In this document: piece after piece, positions 33,880 to 47,016 of the stretch
Layout of the letters: every line of letters starts with the position of its first letter
Position numbering within the stretch: position 1 is the stretch's first letter
Origin: Megamerina dolium
Lineage: Eukaryota > Arthropoda > Insecta > Diptera > Megamerinidae
Direction of reading: 5' to 3'
NCBI GenBank assembly: GCA_963854835.1
Contig: OY978529.1
Span: forward strand, 44,571,321-44,635,320
DNA: 64,000 nt
Position numbers and translations under genes: made by a program
Notes under the pieces: model-generated
Database searches by the model: none
What the model was told of the DNA's origin: nothing
What the model saw: only the letters and a program-made list of their open reading frames with translations

Positions 33880-35431
33880 CTGGAAGCAGTTCGTTTATTT
33901 CGATTTTGATTTCACGATTTTCGAATTGGATTCGCCCAAGTATATTTCACTATTAAATGAATTAGATGGCATACATTTAAGGACTGGCACATATTTTGAG
34001 GTTGTGTTGAAACTCATATTTGTATAACCGTTCAAATATATGGGGAATGGTTATATTAGTGATTTTTTTTTTCTATTTGTTGTACACATACTTTACACAC
34101 TTTTTAAGGGTTTCAATCAACACTAAGGAGTAGTAAATAATGCAGTCTTCCATACCATCTTATGCTGCCCGTTTTCATTCATATTGATTTTTTAAATTCG
34201 TTGTTCGACAATTCGATTAGTCAAAGTCGTTGTTGCTTTTGTACAATTTGTACAATTTAATATGGTAAATGTTTATACATGGAGAATAAATTTCTTAGTT
34301 TTCACATATTCCACAATGACATCTGGTATCCAAAGTTATGAGATTGATATATGCCATTGTTGCCATTGATTTTAACCAACTGAATGACAAAGTGACTGAC
34401 TGCTGATTGACAGCAGATTCTACAGCTGTTGCTACTGTTGCATTATACATTACTCGAATACTGTAATTAGCGTAATTAGCCAATATTTTGTAAATTTTCA
34501 ACTTATTTTCATTAGACGGCTGTCTCGCACTTCATTTTCGAACAATTTGTAGTAACAATTTGCTATGGAAAATTTTCCAAAAGAGTTTTATAACAATGCA
34601 CAGAAAAATTGATTGCACAGGGTGATCGAACTCTATGGAACAGAAGACAGACAGACACACTTCGTTATAAATCACTTAATGCGTAATAATTTCGCAAGAA
34701 ACGGGCAAACCATTATTTATTTTAGCTCCCATAGAAAGTCATGATATTCTTATAATTTTAATCACTAATTTTAATTTTAAACACAAATAAATAATTTGGT
34801 GACCTAGGCCCACTTTTTAATATAGCTGTCATACAAAATCGCGTCGCGAAATTTTTCAAATAATTCAATCAGTCATAATTTACAGATGATTTCATCAAAG
34901 TCAAACGTGAATAATATGTAATTTTCAAAATGATCATTTCAAAATTTTATACAAGTTTATTAGTTAGAAAAGAAGATCTTTATGTAAATATATTTGTACA
35001 ATATATTACACCTACAATTCTAAGATAAAAGTAAAAGGTATTTTGATTTATTGCTTCTTACTCAACCACCGGCAGAAGTAAATATTTTTAAAAGTATCAC
35101 ATATACAAAAGAATAAAAAGAAAAACACATAAAAATAAAAAAAAACATCAACATAGAGAAAAAGTTTGAGATCTAAAAATTTATGATTTTGTTGTCTTGC
35201 AAAAGAGAATAATTTAAGAAGAGAGCGAAGCAGTTTTGGAAACAGCCAGACAAGTAGGCATATTCAATTTTAGTCAAACAACATTAACAACAAGAGCGAA
35301 AACTGCAATTCAAACTACAAGAACAAACATCTAGATATATCCCAATCAACAATTCAGTAAACATATTGCTTGGAAAAAGCTTTTATTTATCTATACAATT
35401 GAAATGTGATGGAATTTCTTAAGCATTCTTA
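33880..35431. other. upstream region of the MGAHSS exon
   Basis: Candidate promoter or 5' UTR region for the MGAHSS isoform. It contains the dispersed repeat at 34690-34890 and otherwise no recognised feature. Confidence 0.4.
34690..34890. repeat. dispersed unit repeat (GCTCCCATAC family)
   Basis: Contains TTTTAGCTCCCATAGAAAG, CCCACTTTTTAATATAGCTG and GTCATACAAAATCG, two units about 100 bases apart. Confidence 0.45.
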
Positions 35432-35936
35432 TAGCCTAGACAGACGAGTTAATTCAAATTAATTCGGGCATTTACTGTAGCTAATCCGCATTAGCTCTAG
35501 AATTAATTGTAAAAATTAAAGACGATTAGGGCAGTTTGCGATGGCAACACTGCTGAAAATTTTCTACTGAGAATTTTTCTCGATCCATTTTACAAAATAT
35601 TAGATGTGTTCGTTAACAAAAAACTTTCAACAATTGTTAACAGTTTTCAACATGAAAAGCGTTGGCGAACAAATAAATCCAGCTGTCAATTACGAACTGT
35701 GAATGTCAATTTACAAGTTTCTGATAGTTTTCAGTTCACGTACTTCTTGTAGATTTTCTCATATCGAATGTGACTGATGACAGAAATTGATAGTGATAGC
35801 ACTGTAAGTGAGCAGACCTAATAAAACAGCAATCAGCCGTTTAGTTAATCCGCAATACTGCCGTCTGTCAGGTTAATATTTTATTCGGATTAAGTACGCC
35901 GGTAATACGAATTAACGCTGCCGTCTGTCTAGGCTA
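35432..35936. mobile_element. 505-bp MITE with long inverted ends
   Basis: Both ends read TAGCCTAGACAGACG inward, followed by related GTTAATTC and TAATCCG blocks. The flanking dinucleotide is TA on both sides (35430-35431, 35937-35938). The sequence CCGTCTGTC occurs again internally at 35862. No coding capacity. Superfamily not fixed; TA suggests Tc1/mariner. Confidence 0.75.
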
Positions 35937-36658
35937 TAATAGAAGAAATACGAAGTGCAAAGAATAACACTAACTAAATGTTCCACTTTGAATTGGTAAG
36001 CAAATGAGAAATCGAGCCCTCACTCGAAGAACGGAAACCTCACTCTACATGCATTAATGGCAAAATGCTATGCAAGCAGCCAAATTAATTTTCGATTGTG
36101 ATGACCAAGAAGAATATGATACTTGTAATTATTACTTCCAATTAATAAGAAATATTTTTTAAGGCTTTGCAAAAATTTCGCAAGCTTTTCCAAGGTTAAT
36201 TTTTTGCGTAAACATGTTTTTGGTTAGTTGGGATCATATAAATACATGTGCGTATGCGTTTGCTTGTTTTGTGTTTGTATGTGACTGACCCAATTCATTC
36301 ATTCATTCATTTCATCCACAAAAGATATGATGTATATCGAATTGTGAACAACAAGATTGAAAAATAGAAAAGCCCCCACTCAAAAGCAAAAGTATATTTT
36401 ATAGATACATACACTATGTGAATGTAAGCAATAACAGATGTTATGTGAAAAATATGAAGCAATAAATATATGGTATATAAAAATACAATATTTGAAATTA
36501 TGCAGTTGACAGATGGAGCAAGAAAATTGTGAGAGTTTGATGCCGCAAACAGGGAACACGATCAGTTAGTGTGAATGTGTGAATGTGTCTGGTCGTCTCA
36601 ATGCAGGACATACAATGGCAAATTATATTAATGTTGCATTTGGAGCATCACGCTGTTG

Positions 36659-36852
36659 CAGTGGCGTTGCAAGGAGGCGTCAGGGGATCGATCACCCCTT
36701 GACAGATGACAACAATTTTTTTCTTAATTGAAAACCGATTTTTAGAACTTAAGTGCTTTTCGTTTTAAATAATAAATTGCTCTATATACTCTATATAACA
36801 TGCAAGCAACACCGCCTCTAATCCCCATCACAAAAGCCTGACTACGTCACTG
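36659..36852. mobile_element. possible hAT-like MITE, about 190 bp
   Basis: CAGTGGCGTTGCAAGG at the left and, reversed, CAGTGACGTAGTCAGGC at the right resemble the common hAT end CAGTGGCGTAGCCAGG. An 8-bp target duplication is not evident. A related right end (CTGACTACGACACTG) occurs near 60787-60801. Confidence 0.45.
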
Positions 36853-38040
36853 TGCTATATTATTTAAAGATTTTCAAATAGGCCAACTGATCGGTCGTCT
36901 GGCAACCACCTATGAACCAAGAATAAAGCATAAATAAAGAATAAATCTATTAGCGTCATATATATTTAATTGTATAAAAACTACTTATATATACATTTAA
37001 GATGCAATTTGGATGACCAAATGGGAACGAATTTTTAATTTTGATATGGATTTTAGTTAAATGTATAATAATAAAAATTGTTGATAATAGCAAGCGGAAA
37101 CTTTTTGATGTATTTAGGCATTTTCTTAATGTAAAAAAAAATAGGTGAAAAGATATACGAATGAAAGGAGATCACTTTTATATATTGTATAGTATAGTCT
37201 TCTAGTAAAGTAACATTGACTAAAGATATCAGATATCAAATAAAAATCTGTTAAATGAAGATTGATATTCATGAAAATTTCTTAACAAAAGTGTATATTG
37301 GTTTGGGAAATAATACGGCACTCCTTTTTGAAACCCGATGCTTCAGGGATCAGAGAACTATTGATTACAACTCAGAGACTAAGGAACAACCCAGAACTAA
37401 GAACGGTGGCAAAGAAATAGAAAAATATATTCTTAATTTAATTTAATTGGTGGCATAAATTTTATATGCGTCTGTGTCTGTATGTAGGCACGGAAAAGCG
37501 GAAGTTGGAAATTCTAATTTCAACATTCACAATATGTAAGTGAGTGTGTTAATGAGGTGTGAGATTTTCATTTTATTATTATTGACGCAAATGACGACTT
37601 TATGTATCTTCATGTATATATTTACACTATACATTTGTATATGTTGACAATATAGATGTACATATATAGGCTTTCTGTTCGTCATCTATAAAAAAATAAG
37701 AGTACTACAAATACTGGAACCGTAACTAGGCACCACATATATATATGATTGGTCAAGTTATAATTCGATTATATGAAATATATGAAGTTACGTTATTATA
37801 GCTATATAATCAGCCAGTATTATTTTATTAAAGCTAAAAGAACCCTTTTATTATTTTCCTGTTTTTGATACATCATCATTCATTGCCAAGCATCGTAGGA
37901 ATTAATTTTAATAAATTAAATATAACAAATTCAGTTAATATATCTATAATAAAAAATTTCGCGATGAGCACTATATTTTGCTTTCAGATGGCATCGGTTT
38001 CCAAATTGCCATTCGTATAATAGAATCAGTAACTCGAATT

Positions 38041-38363
38041 GGCTGAACTTCTCTTCCAGTAACGTTGAGCATGTTAAATTTTTTGCACAGTATTAGAAGG
38101 TCCCTTCTCTTCTATCTACACATATTAACCGTTTCCGCTTGTGATATCACCTATTCTGAGCTTTTATCACAGAGCTCTTTCAAATGCGCTTTCATTTGGA
38201 ATTGTTACTGCCGAAAGAGTTGCCAATTCCTTGCCGATAGGTGGATAACGTTCGAAAATAAAAATCATTCCGATATTAAAGTTGCTCTTCCGCCACGGGG
38301 ATTAAACCCACGACCTATAGGTCTGAAAGCCAACACTGTGTAAGCACTGAGTTATGACACCCC
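38041..38363 (-). mobile_element. tRNA-derived SINE, diverged, tail truncated
   Basis: Blocks GAACTTCTCTTCCAGTA, CACAGTATTAGAAGG, ATTCTGAGCTTTTATCACAG, TTGTTACTGCCGAAAGAG and GGGGATTAAACCCACGACC appear in the expected minus-strand order. The head retains both promoter boxes in altered form. The distal tail is absent. Confidence 0.8.
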
Positions 38364-39070
38364 GTGACAAATATCCAATACTCCAATAAAAATATACAAC
38401 ATGTACAATAAACTTTCTTAATATGTGCATTTAGGTTGAAGTAAATTAAGTTATAAATTCATAATAATGGCTTAAGCATTCAACGACCACAATGTATGTG
38501 TTCATTTTCATTTTGTCACATTGCATAGGGTATATGTGGGGTTATGGGACATCTTAAGGAATTTTCATTCTTAAATGTACTATGTAAAATTAATATTAAG
38601 TAGTGGAATTCTTTTTATGAAGCTTCTACGTATTGTTTGTATTTGAAAAACAATACTTTTCTGTACCCATACATCTTCTTTTTGGGTGTTAATTTGTTGT
38701 TTATTAAGCGGTTGCAGATTTTGGAATTAATTATTCTATAGAAATTAACAATGACATAATCAATTGTTATTAACATATTTTTCAATTTGCATTGCAATTC
38801 ACTAAATTTTTTAAGGCGCTTTTAAAGATAAACCGATCGCACCACAATTACCCTATTACAATATTAAGTACTTATGGAGGTATACTATATATGAACGTAT
38901 AGTACATACTCGTATATATTTATGTACTATGTATGTGTATTATGTACACAGTGTTGTTTTCATTAAATCTCTGTCACATGTCGCCATCATCATTTGCAAT
39001 GTTTGTGGGATAGCATCGAATCTTAAGGTATATATTACTTACACAATGTAAATGCATTTTTCTTGTCAAT

Positions 39071-39106
39071 TATATAGTGTTATATAGTGTTATATAGTGT
39101 TATATA
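39071..39106. repeat. 10-bp minisatellite
   Basis: TATATAGTGT occurs three times in a row followed by a partial fourth unit. Confidence 0.85.
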
Positions 39107-39296
39107 TTACATATACAATATATTAAGTAGTTATACTAAGATTTCATAGTCCCAACCGGAAATTCACAATAAATACAACATATAAAGGCATCGTTTTCGT
39201 CAGCACCACACGGCAAAAACAATTTATTTATTAAGTTATTGTTCTTAAAGCAATAATATGTTATTATATACATATATGTAATTGTTTTTGCTCAAT

Positions 39297-39402
39297 GGTA
39301 GCCGCAACTCAGTGGTTAGTGATTTGGCAATAGAGAGTAAAGTTCTAAACAGCGATGATGAAAAAACATTTTTTTAATTCAACCCCCGCTGTCAATTAAC
39401 AT
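39297..39402 (+). mobile_element. possible diverged SINE head
   Basis: GGTAGCCGCAACTCAGTGG resembles the A box region and AATTCAACCCCCGCTGTC the B box region, but the sequence between them is longer than in other copies and no body follows. Confidence 0.4.
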
Positions 39403-40522
39403 CACACTGATGCTTACATATAGTGTACATATGTACTTTTATCCAAAAATGGAAAATAATATAAAGAAAGTCATTCAAACAAAAAAAAAGGCCAACAATC
39501 AAAGATCCTTGGCAAGCTACTTGCATTTGGAGCATTAACAACAACAACAACAATAACAATGGCAAAATGAAATAAAGCACTAAATAACGGTAGAAGCAAC
39601 AACAATATAAAATAAGTGAAGAAGACAATATCGTATAATAAAGTACAAATACGTGCATAATACGGATGACTTCTAAGCTTCACCTCTGTGAAGCCAAACT
39701 ATGTGTGGGGAAATAGCTTGTACAAAAAATTAGCGAATCACACAAATTATTAATATGGCTTATCAAGGTTGTACAAACGAATGATGTGTTTCGCAATAAT
39801 TCGTAATTAATGATACACCTATCTTTTTGATTAAATTAGCGCACTTATTGTGTCTTGCCTACTTGTCGCTACTTACATGGTTAGATGGTACCGAGTTACG
39901 GTCACGAGTGTTTTGAGTAATCTTTGTACTCTTTGTAGAAAACATACATAAAACATTTTTTTACGAAATTCTGTTTTCCATTTACAACAAAACTATGTAT
40001 CGTTCTATATACAATATAGCCTATGGATATTTTTAGATAGAAAATGAGATCGTGTAAACGCATAACATTCAAGTATATATGTAGTGTAGTTTATGTATGT
40101 ATAGTAAATGTTTCCGTTTTAGTATTTTGCTCAATGACATACTTTTTGACTGTGCGCTTATATGTAAATACATATGTATAAACATTTTTAGGAATACGCA
40201 CAGATATATGCCGCCATCATATACAGTGCATACCACCATATACAGTACTTTAGCAAAATCTAACCCCAGTAGACATTTTCCCAGGATTATCATCACTCAA
40301 ATATATGGGTATGTGACGAAGGCCTAGGGCCGTCTATCATATAAGTATGACATAAAATGCAAGTGCATAAATGGAATATCAAAATTACAAAAAAATATGT
40401 ACGTTAGAGAATTCAGATGGATAGCATTTAGATATAGCATTCACGCTCCTGCTCTGATAAGCATTTTGGCTATGGGGACTCTACGAAGTATGCAAATATG
40501 CTCATATGCATACTCATTTTCC

Positions 40523-41377
40523 TACACTCAGAAAAAAAAATTATTATAATTATCACATTACTTTTTTCTTTATTAAATTGATAGAATTTTATAATAAATT
40601 CAATGAGAATATTTAATTGGATTTCCTGAGAGAGAAGGCTATCCTCCTCCCATATCTTGCCGAAAGCCTCCTACAGATCTGAACTGGAAGATATTGAATC
40701 TGTCCCGAATGCCTCGAAAGGCCGGAAGGGCTTGGTTGACGGATTGTTTCCTCATTGTCTGTCTACTTTTTTGAGATTTCGAACTCATCCTTCAGCAACT
40801 CTTTGGAGCGAGTTTCGGAGGATTCAGTTTTCAGCTTTTCAAATTTTTTAAACACTTTAAGTGTGACATGCCCGAATCCGAAGACTATGCCTCCAAAGGT
40901 TACTAAGAGCTCAATAGATTCTATGTTACTGATTATTGTCACACAGCGTCATCCCTTGAGCTCCTCTAACTTTCCGATATTACAGTTGTGTGTATGGAAT
41001 CATTTGAACGGGGTATTATTTGGGGATAATTGAAATGCAGGTCCGTGCATGGATATGAGGCGATGGAGCGATGGAGAAGACATCCAAAGCCCGTGTATGT
41101 TTCTCTCTTAGTGGACCAAGTCCTTGAGGTCAGTAGGTTTTCAAACTGCTTGAACGTTAGAGTCGCCCATACAAGCGACGCCTTTTATTTAAAAATCCTT
41201 CTTTCTTCTGGGATACTGCTTAACTGGTTTGGAGTACTCACTTTGCACTCTAGCGCTCTTTGAAGCAGCTATTTTGCGCCAGCCAGTCTGACTCTCGGCA
41301 GGAATCATATAACATCTCAATCCGGCCCAAGGGACTTAGAGCGATGAAAGTGATTGAACTAAATTTTTCTGAGTGTA
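40523..41377. mobile_element. candidate DNA transposon with TACACTCAGAAAAA ends
   Basis: A 14-base inverted repeat TACACTCAGAAAAA brackets 855 bp that is clearly richer in G+C than the surroundings and holds several overlapping open frames (for example 40657-40851 and 40755-41033, plus strand) of protein-like composition. None matches a transposase I recognise. No unambiguous target duplication beyond a possible TA. Confidence 0.5.
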
Positions 41378-42269
41378 TGTAAGCATGCAAATACATATAT
41401 ATTCATATACTCGTATGTAAATTACATATGAAAATTATTAACTTTTTTATTCATAATGTGTTTTGTTTGTTTTTTTTTTTTTTTTTTTGTGTTTGCAATT
41501 TGAGCAAATTTTCCTTTTACATGATGTTTTTTATTATTGTTTACTTGACATAAATTAATTCTTTGTTCCATTTTCCTCCTCCTTCTGGTTGATTCTGTCT
41601 ATCTTGCCACTATTGTGCAACATTTATTATTTTTAGAAAATGCATACATACATACATATGTACATATGTATGGATATGCAAATATGAAATTGCACGTATG
41701 CATACTTTTAGCTGTACACTACTTTATCAATTTAATGTATTTTGTACAACATACTATGCACAACACAGCTCCATCTTCTCTGCCAACACCGTAACATTTA
41801 TATTTTATTTAATTTTATTTTGTTTTTTCTCACAATGAAATTCACATCACGGTGTATGAATATGTTGTTGTTGTTGTTTTTGTAGTTAAAGTGGCACTCA
41901 GATGTTTGACTTTGTGCTTTGTCTTTATATATCAAGTTGATGTGTTTACATAGGAGTGTTTTCTGGTACCAGTGTATTCTTCTGTGTATCCATGTGATAT
42001 GACGCAAATGCAAAACCATAATCAAATCGTACTATAAAAACCAACAATAAAATAAATATTAAGAATACTTATTTAGAAATGTCCTTCTTTTGCAGTGTCT
42101 CATAATTTCCATATACGTTTCTTAAGCAGTCTTGAATATCTTACACGATTATTTTGATTTGATTTGACTTTTTCAATGCTAAGCTTGCAAAAAAAAAAAC
42201 ACAAAATTACCATATAAACATGAAAATTTTAATTTTTCATTTCGATGCTTTTGTAACAACTGTGTCCAA

Positions 42270-42870
42270 AAATTGCCCTGCAATACTTATCGAAGCAGAG
42301 GGCTTTAAAAGGCATAGCAAGCCCAACAAGAACTGTTTATCCATGTCCAATTTGGTAGAAAGATGAGCAAGAAAAGTTACAGGAACCGATAAAATAAATT
42401 CATTTTGCAAAATATTTGCTTTATTTTTGTAGAACTTGGAATGCCTTGGATAATAGTGAACATGGATTATTCAATTCATTGTTCGAATTTCTTTCATCTG
42501 AAAATCCACCTATAAATGAAGCTGAAAACTTGAATTATCGATCAACACTAATTTAGAAAAAAAATTATACAATCGGCGTCATTTTGTTTGTGCATACAAA
42601 TGTCATTGAAAAGGTAAATGAAACTCCCCACTTCACACTGTAGAACTAAAGACAGATATGGCAAAAGAATTCTAGTCAATTGAAGTTCGCTATGTTTCCG
42701 GTGTAACCGTACAAAAGACTTTAATTAAATTGATTAGCATCAATGCTCTAGATGCTAACTCGGTTACAAATGCAATTTTAAGCATAGTGAATGATGTACA
42801 ATTTGGATAAACACAAATTAGTCGGTCAGTGTTATGATGGTGCTGCGGTGCTGAGTGGTGATAAATAAGA
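42270..42870 (+). mobile_element. hAT transposase relic (ZMYM1/TTF-type core)
   Basis: A frame at about 42683-42808 reads VRYVSGVTVQKTLIKLISIN then ALDANSVTNAILSIVNDVQF. A frame shift later it reads LDKHKLVGQCYDGAAVLSGD. The LVGQGYDGAA.MSG motif is diagnostic of hAT transposases and related ZMYM proteins. Stops abound and ends were not found. Confidence 0.65.
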
Positions 42871-45803
42871 ACAACTAAAAAATTCCATTTGAACGCTGTT
42901 TCAATCATCGTTGACATTACGTTCTAATTGATTTTACTAGTGGGTCAATTTTTTGATGACCGTTAAAAAAAGGCAGGGTTCACTTCACCTTAATGTACAT
43001 GTTTCACTTGTTTGTAATCCATTTCAGGATGATATTTGAATGAATATAATTGAATTGTATATGAGTATACATATACTATAAGTAAATGTATTAAATTACG
43101 TTACAACACGGATATATTTTTTTAATTGTAATTTTTTAATTCACATCTTTTGTATTTTCTCACTAAATTGACGTCGTACATACAACAACACAACATAAGT
43201 AAACTTAGTTTTTAATTCATTTATTTCTTCTTTTTTTTTTGTCTAATACTTTTCTATGAGATTATAATTTTCTTCTTCTTTAGATTTGCATAAACAATTG
43301 TTATTATTGTTATAAGCACTATCACAATGGTTGCGCAAATGCACATGCAAGCAAGCAGTGCACAAAGAAAAGAAACGTTGCAATGAAGGCAAAAGCACGA
43401 TACGAACTAAAGCGTTGTTGATTGAGAAAAGAAACAACAACAACAACAAAACTCAGTAGATATACATACATTTTTCATGTTTTCTCCCACCCTCCCCATC
43501 AAGGTTTTTGTTGGATATATTGCGAAACAATAGCACTGATGGCACAAACCAGTTGTGGTTGCAGAAAAAGTTATTTTGCGCAATGTGCAGTAAAAGCACA
43601 ATATACTTTATAGTATCGTAGTAATACATAGTAACAGAAGTGTTAGTATGTAGTAGTAGTAAGAAATAGTAGTAATCGTGAAAATACAAATAATAATATG
43701 TTACCAAGCGTAAAGAGATGATGTGATGATGGTGTGTGTGATGACAAATACGAAAAACTAGAATTCCAGCCATACTAATCTAAGACGAATCGCAAAAATT
43801 CAAAGAATACTCGTATATGAATATGCTGATAGAATATAACCGTAAAGTATTTACAAATGTGTATTGCTACGAAGCAAAGAATAGAAAATGAAAACGAAAT
43901 AATAATAGCTCAACTCTAAATGCAAAAGAAGTAGTAAAATATGTAATATACTATCATTGAAATTAAGTGGTAACATGTATAGAAGAACCATCATTAATTA
44001 TAGAGTTTCACTTATAGTCGATTTTCGCATACAGATATCACTCCATGAGTAAATCTGGAAGTTAAGAAACACATATGTAGCTGTAGCTGTAAGTATCTGC
44101 TACGAAACATTTAAATTATTATGAGAATACGCTTCAAAACAAACACAAAATTGCTACCATTTCACATATCTTATAGTTGATATGTATTAGAGTGCTGCAC
44201 GAGAATGTCTTTTCCCATTTTCAATAAATTGCAAATATTTTTTTCTAATATTTTACTTTAATTCATCTGTATATCCCAAACCCAAACTAAAGGAGTAGTT
44301 GCACGGGTTTAAGAACATACATATTCGTTAGATCGCTGTTAACCGAAGCAAAAGTACACAAATACTTGTGTTCAAATATGCAAAATGTATTCGGAAGAAC
44401 GTATTTTATATACTATACAATGGTATTGTAAATTTCAAACATACTGCTGCTACAACATGCTGCTTATACATCATATGCACGGTTGGATTAACCCTATTAT
44501 TCAACTATCTTAAATTTAGGTGCAAATGGTTGGTGAAATATACCTTCAACCCCTATCACTTTTTCCTCACAACAGTTTTTTCAGAGGGTTGCCATACAAA
44601 ATTAACAAAAAAAAAAGATCTGAAATTGTCAAATAAATTGTGAATTCGACTGCCATTAGTTACCTTAAGGAGGCCTTAATAAGCTGACAAACAAAATGAA
44701 CGCAAAAACACCTTAACGAGGCTGCCATATAAAATGAAAAATCGCCTAAAGTCGATAAATAACCATAACTGCACAGGTTTTTCCTTCTCATCTCCTCGCA
44801 ATAAGTTGATATTGTACTAAAAAATATTCAACCATATTTCAACCATATTGTTCACAACTTCCCTCTAAGTGCACTCTGGAAGCTCTGGGACCCTATTTCA
44901 TAAAAATGTCAATTTTATAGGACTGAAGATTAGGCTTAAATGTGTTGCAAAGAAAAAATTGAAAACATAAAATTTATGTTATCGGTCATATATTTTCTTT
45001 TTTATCTATAAGAGAACTAAATTTATATAGGAACCCCTCTGAAGTAAGTTTGTTTCCGAAAAATGTTGAGGGGAGAAAATTAATAGTAGTCGGCCATACA
45101 TTTGACCCCCTCTAGAGGTGTGATTTTATACTTCAATAGTAACAAAAAATTTTGGAGAAATAATTTTTTTTGGCTTTAAAGCTTGTGAGAACCAAAATTT
45201 TACCAATTGGAACGAATATTTGTATAATCATTTTATACCAAATCGAATGTTCTTAGCCTATGAGAGCTAGAATCAGAGTACAAAATTTCCTCCATATATT
45301 TTTGGCCACCTTAATGTACGACACACTTCGCAACACCATACAACTGGTTCTATAAAAACCCAGCCCAAGGACAAGTAATTCATCAGAAAATTTGTATGAA
45401 AAAAAAACATATCCTTTACTGATTTCATCCAAAGAATGAATGATTATTCTTTTGTTTTCTTTGTGTATTCATTCGTAAGTAAGTGAGTTCGTTTTTGTTC
45501 CCTTTTTACGTGTATATTGCTGATTAAATCCAATTTTCATCCATAAATTGTGTCTTATTGTTATTAAATTATGTTTGTATTGTGTAGTGGTCTTTTTACG
45601 CAGTTATAGTTCGTACCCGAGAGGACAGAATTATTGTTGTTTCCATTCTGCATCAATTGCCGCATTGTTATTGATTTACTTTCATTTCAGTTTGTCCTAT
45701 TTCTATGTGATATAGCAAGAGACAAAAGAGAGCGGATGATATTTCTCCTTGCGACAACTTTTGCCAGTGTGATATAACCATTCACGAACATCATTTAAGC
45801 CAG
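42871..45803. other. no gene seen
   Basis: AT-rich sequence. A stretch at 44860-45310 has a different texture (GGGACCCTATTTCATAAAAA, GACCCCCTCTAGAGGTG) suggestive of an old repeat, not identified. Confidence 0.5.
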
Positions 45804-46116
45804 CAGTTCATAGAATCCATCATCCGTTATATGTACATACGTTGCGTTTTTTTACCGATAACTAAGTTGAAATACATACATTTGTATTAAGTGCTGCCCA
45901 ATCAATTCGTCTCCGTCAAATTGACACACAAAAGTTGGGCAATTCTCAAATTATGCCATACGGCACGACTTTTGACAGCTATCAGCTGATTCAATTTGCG
46001 TTAATTTCAAAGCACAAGAAATAAACAGCTGATTTTTTTCTCAGTTAGTGACACATTGATTAGACCGCCGACTTCAAACCGCAACATATGACGCATATGA
46101 CGCATTCTATGGACCG
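45804..46116. mobile_element. possible MITE, about 310 bp
   Basis: The left AGTTCATAGAATCCATCAT and the right, read in reverse, GGTCCATAGAATGCGTCAT form an imperfect inverted repeat. Inside are two CAGCTGAT blocks in the same orientation and no coding sequence. Confidence 0.45.
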
Positions 46117-46654
46117 TTGGAATTAGGCACTAATAAATTGTGACAACTTAAGCTGTGATAAACTGACAAGAGGACAGCGCAATTACCTGCATGAATGTGC
46201 AAAAAAATTGATAAATGACCGACAGTATGTAGCACATATCAATCAATGTGAGCGTACAAAAAACAAATCCATATAAACTCATGGAACCCCCTTTTTATTT
46301 TGAATTTAATTTGCTTACTTATATATCTCTCTACTCTACCTCTTTCCCATTTTTTTTTTCTTGCAATCTTCTTTTAGCTTATTCTGCATCTTTGTGCAAA
46401 TTTTCTTGTTCAATGTGCTGTAAGCAATGTTAACACACAAATGTTAAATGTCAGCTACTACTACTTGATTCATACAAACGCGAATATTGTAAGTACTTTC
46501 AGCATATTGAACTAAAAAGATAGTGGATGATTGAATGCGATTTAAACGAACGAACTATTTGAGTAAGTACATGTATCATCTGGATTCTCTCTATACATTA
46601 GCCGTGTTATATTTGACAACTCACTAAATTTGTGCTAATAATAAAACGACATGG

Positions 46655-47016
46655 TGGGTGCCGTAGCTGAGTGGTTAGTGTGTTCGCCTTCTGATCTGTA
46701 GGTCGTGGTTCAATCCCCAGCTGATGCATAACAAATTTAATATCGATAAGATTTTTCTTTCGAACGGTACCCACCTGTCGGCAAGCAATTGGCAATTCTT
46801 CCGACAGTAACAACTTGCCATGAAAAAACTTCTTAAAGAACTCTGCGACAAAGCTCAGAAAAAGTGATGTCACAAGTGTTCTGCCGTTCGGAACCGGCTA
46901 AAATAAGTAGGTCCCTTCTAATATTGTCCAAAATTTAAGACGCACAACAGTAATGGAAGAGAAGCTCGGCAAATGAGCCCTTTGGGGCTTTAAGTGCCAC
47001 ATATTTATTTATTTTT
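46655..47016 (+). mobile_element. tRNA-derived SINE, near full-length, tail type A
   Basis: It starts TGGGTGCCGTAGCTGAGTGG. RNA polymerase III boxes are at 46664-46674 (A) and 46707-46717 (B, GGTTCAATCCC). The body continues through GATTTTTCTTTCGAACGG, the CTGCCGTTCGGAACCGG block and AGTAGGTCCCTTCTAATA. The tail ends CTTTAAGTGCCACATATTTA. Flanks AATAAAACGACATGG and AATAAAATGACATGG form a 15-bp target duplication with one mismatch. This is the best reference copy in the window. Confidence 0.9.

Larger units (their letters stand above)
36853..40522. other. no gene seen apart from SINE pieces and a minisatellite
   Basis: AT-rich intronic sequence. Holds the SINE at 38041, a possible head at 39297 and the 10-bp minisatellite. 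Confidence 0.55.

Noticed and set aside
39071..39106. CRISPR-like repeat
   Set aside because: Contiguous 10-bp units without spacers; the genome is eukaryotic.
46661..46720. A functional tRNA gene
   Set aside because: Promoter boxes are present but the sequence does not close into a convincing acceptor stem, and the same head heads many SINE copies.
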